In this document: positions 63,500 through 64,000 of the stretch, in pieces
Layout of the letters: every line of letters begins with the position of its first letter
Position numbering within the stretch: the first letter of the stretch is position 1
Assembly (NCBI GenBank): GCA_028554645.1
Contig: JAQOOI010000070.1
Location: 1,426,001-1,490,000, forward strand
Length of the DNA: 64,000 nucleotides
Reading direction: 5' to 3'
From: Omphalotus guepiniiformis
Taxonomy: Eukaryota > Basidiomycota > Agaricomycetes > Agaricales > Omphalotaceae
Notes under the pieces: model-generated
Told to the model about the DNA's origin: nothing
Databases searched by the model: none
The model's input: the letters and a program-made list of their open reading frames with translations, nothing else
Program-made: the position numbers and the translations under genes

Positions 63500-64000
63500 A
63501 TGAGTACGCTATCTGCTAACCTCGACGCTCTTTGATTGCTCCCTAACTACCTAGGTGTAGCGGATATCACTACACACTCAAACTGGCATTACTTCAATGG
63601 GCGAAATGTATTATCTGATAAAGAGTATCCAATCAACAAACCTCTCCCTCCAGCTACAATTTTGCGCTTGGCAGGTATCGTCACTTCTCAAAACAACTAC
63701 ACAGGTGGATTTGGAAACTGGTACCCTGATGCTGGAGACGATAGAAAGTTTGAACAAACAAAACGATCTTTCGATCTTTCTGAACCGCCTTTCCCTGGAT
63801 TTAAAGACGACTGGCAAAAAGCAATTGACAAGCTAAAGGAGCAACAAAAGATAGCTTCCAAAGGATCAGAAAATGCGTGGTGGATGCTTTATCCAGAATC
63901 GAACACTTTGTCAGGTATTATGATCAAATTTCGATCGCCTGTGTTTGAGGTAAATATCCATAACTCATTCCGCGCACTTTTTATTCACTTTCTTCTCCGC
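63500..64000 (+). pseudogene. unrecognised gene, 5' part, with in-frame TGA; leaves right edge
   Basis: ATG 63500 reads MSTLSANLDAL, then TGA at 63533-63535, then the same frame is open as LLPNYLGVADITTHSNWHYF to a GTAAAT donor at about 63951. The peptide has conserved-looking blocks (NKPLPPATILRLAG, GGFGNWYPDAGDD, ENAWWMLYPESN, GIMIKFRSPVFE) and good codon structure over 139 codons. A start after the TGA is also possible, in which case the gene could be alive. No family is recognised. Confidence 0.45.

Overview
The window reads as nuclear DNA of a filamentous basidiomycete, most likely an agaricomycete. The evidence is gene structure (many 45-60 nt GT-AG introns with CTAAC-type branch sites), the gene families present (NoxA, a DUF6534-type membrane protein, SPIN90/Ldb17, VPS26, TRP4, VWA8) and the mobile elements (Plavaka-type transposon, Helitron, Ty1/copia, and a Ty3/gypsy chromovirus). 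No species call is possible from sequence alone.

Layout. 1-19.7 kb is a disturbed, transposon-rich region. It holds the start of a Gln/Pro-rich gene leaving the left edge, a broken NADP-dependent oxidoreductase, a full copia element (3314-9248) with identical LTRs and a 5-bp target duplication, an apparently intact Plavaka transposase gene (10309-13948), a coiled-coil/RG-repeat gene starting 73 bp after it, a broken PH-like gene and tRNA-like/palindromic debris. 19.7-39.7 kb is the conserved host block: NADPH oxidase A (+), DUF6534-type protein (-), VWA8 AAA+ protein (-), LDB17 (-), tRNA-Ser(AGA) (+), VPS26 (-), a ThDP-dependent enzyme (+) and anthranilate phosphoribosyltransferase TRP4 (+). 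39.8-64 kb is an accessory island. It contains a decayed Helitron Rep/helicase gene (-), two paralogues of an F-box plus nucleotidyltransferase-like family (one open, one broken), a gypsy chromovirus (51747-58016), a possible 2OG-Fe(II) dioxygenase-like gene and a broken gene leaving the right edge.

How it works together. The host block mixes housekeeping functions: endosome sorting (VPS26), endocytic actin (LDB17), tryptophan synthesis (TRP4), superoxide signalling (NoxA) and a mitochondrial AAA+/VWA protein (VWA8). I see no biosynthetic cluster logic. The two LTR retrotransposons are young and use different priming strategies: the copia PBS matches the anticodon arm of initiator tRNA-Met, while the gypsy PBS is complementary to its own LTR near the presumed mRNA 5' end. 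The gypsy gag-pol overlap carries an in-frame GGGTTTT slippery heptamer.

Most notable oddities: the last-but-one NoxA intron lacks a usable AG acceptor and ends in a GTTT microsatellite; TRP4 has no in-frame ATG; and Trp codons appear replaced by TGA at three places in the accessory island. All splice models are by eye, and family names rest on remembered motif resemblance, not searches.
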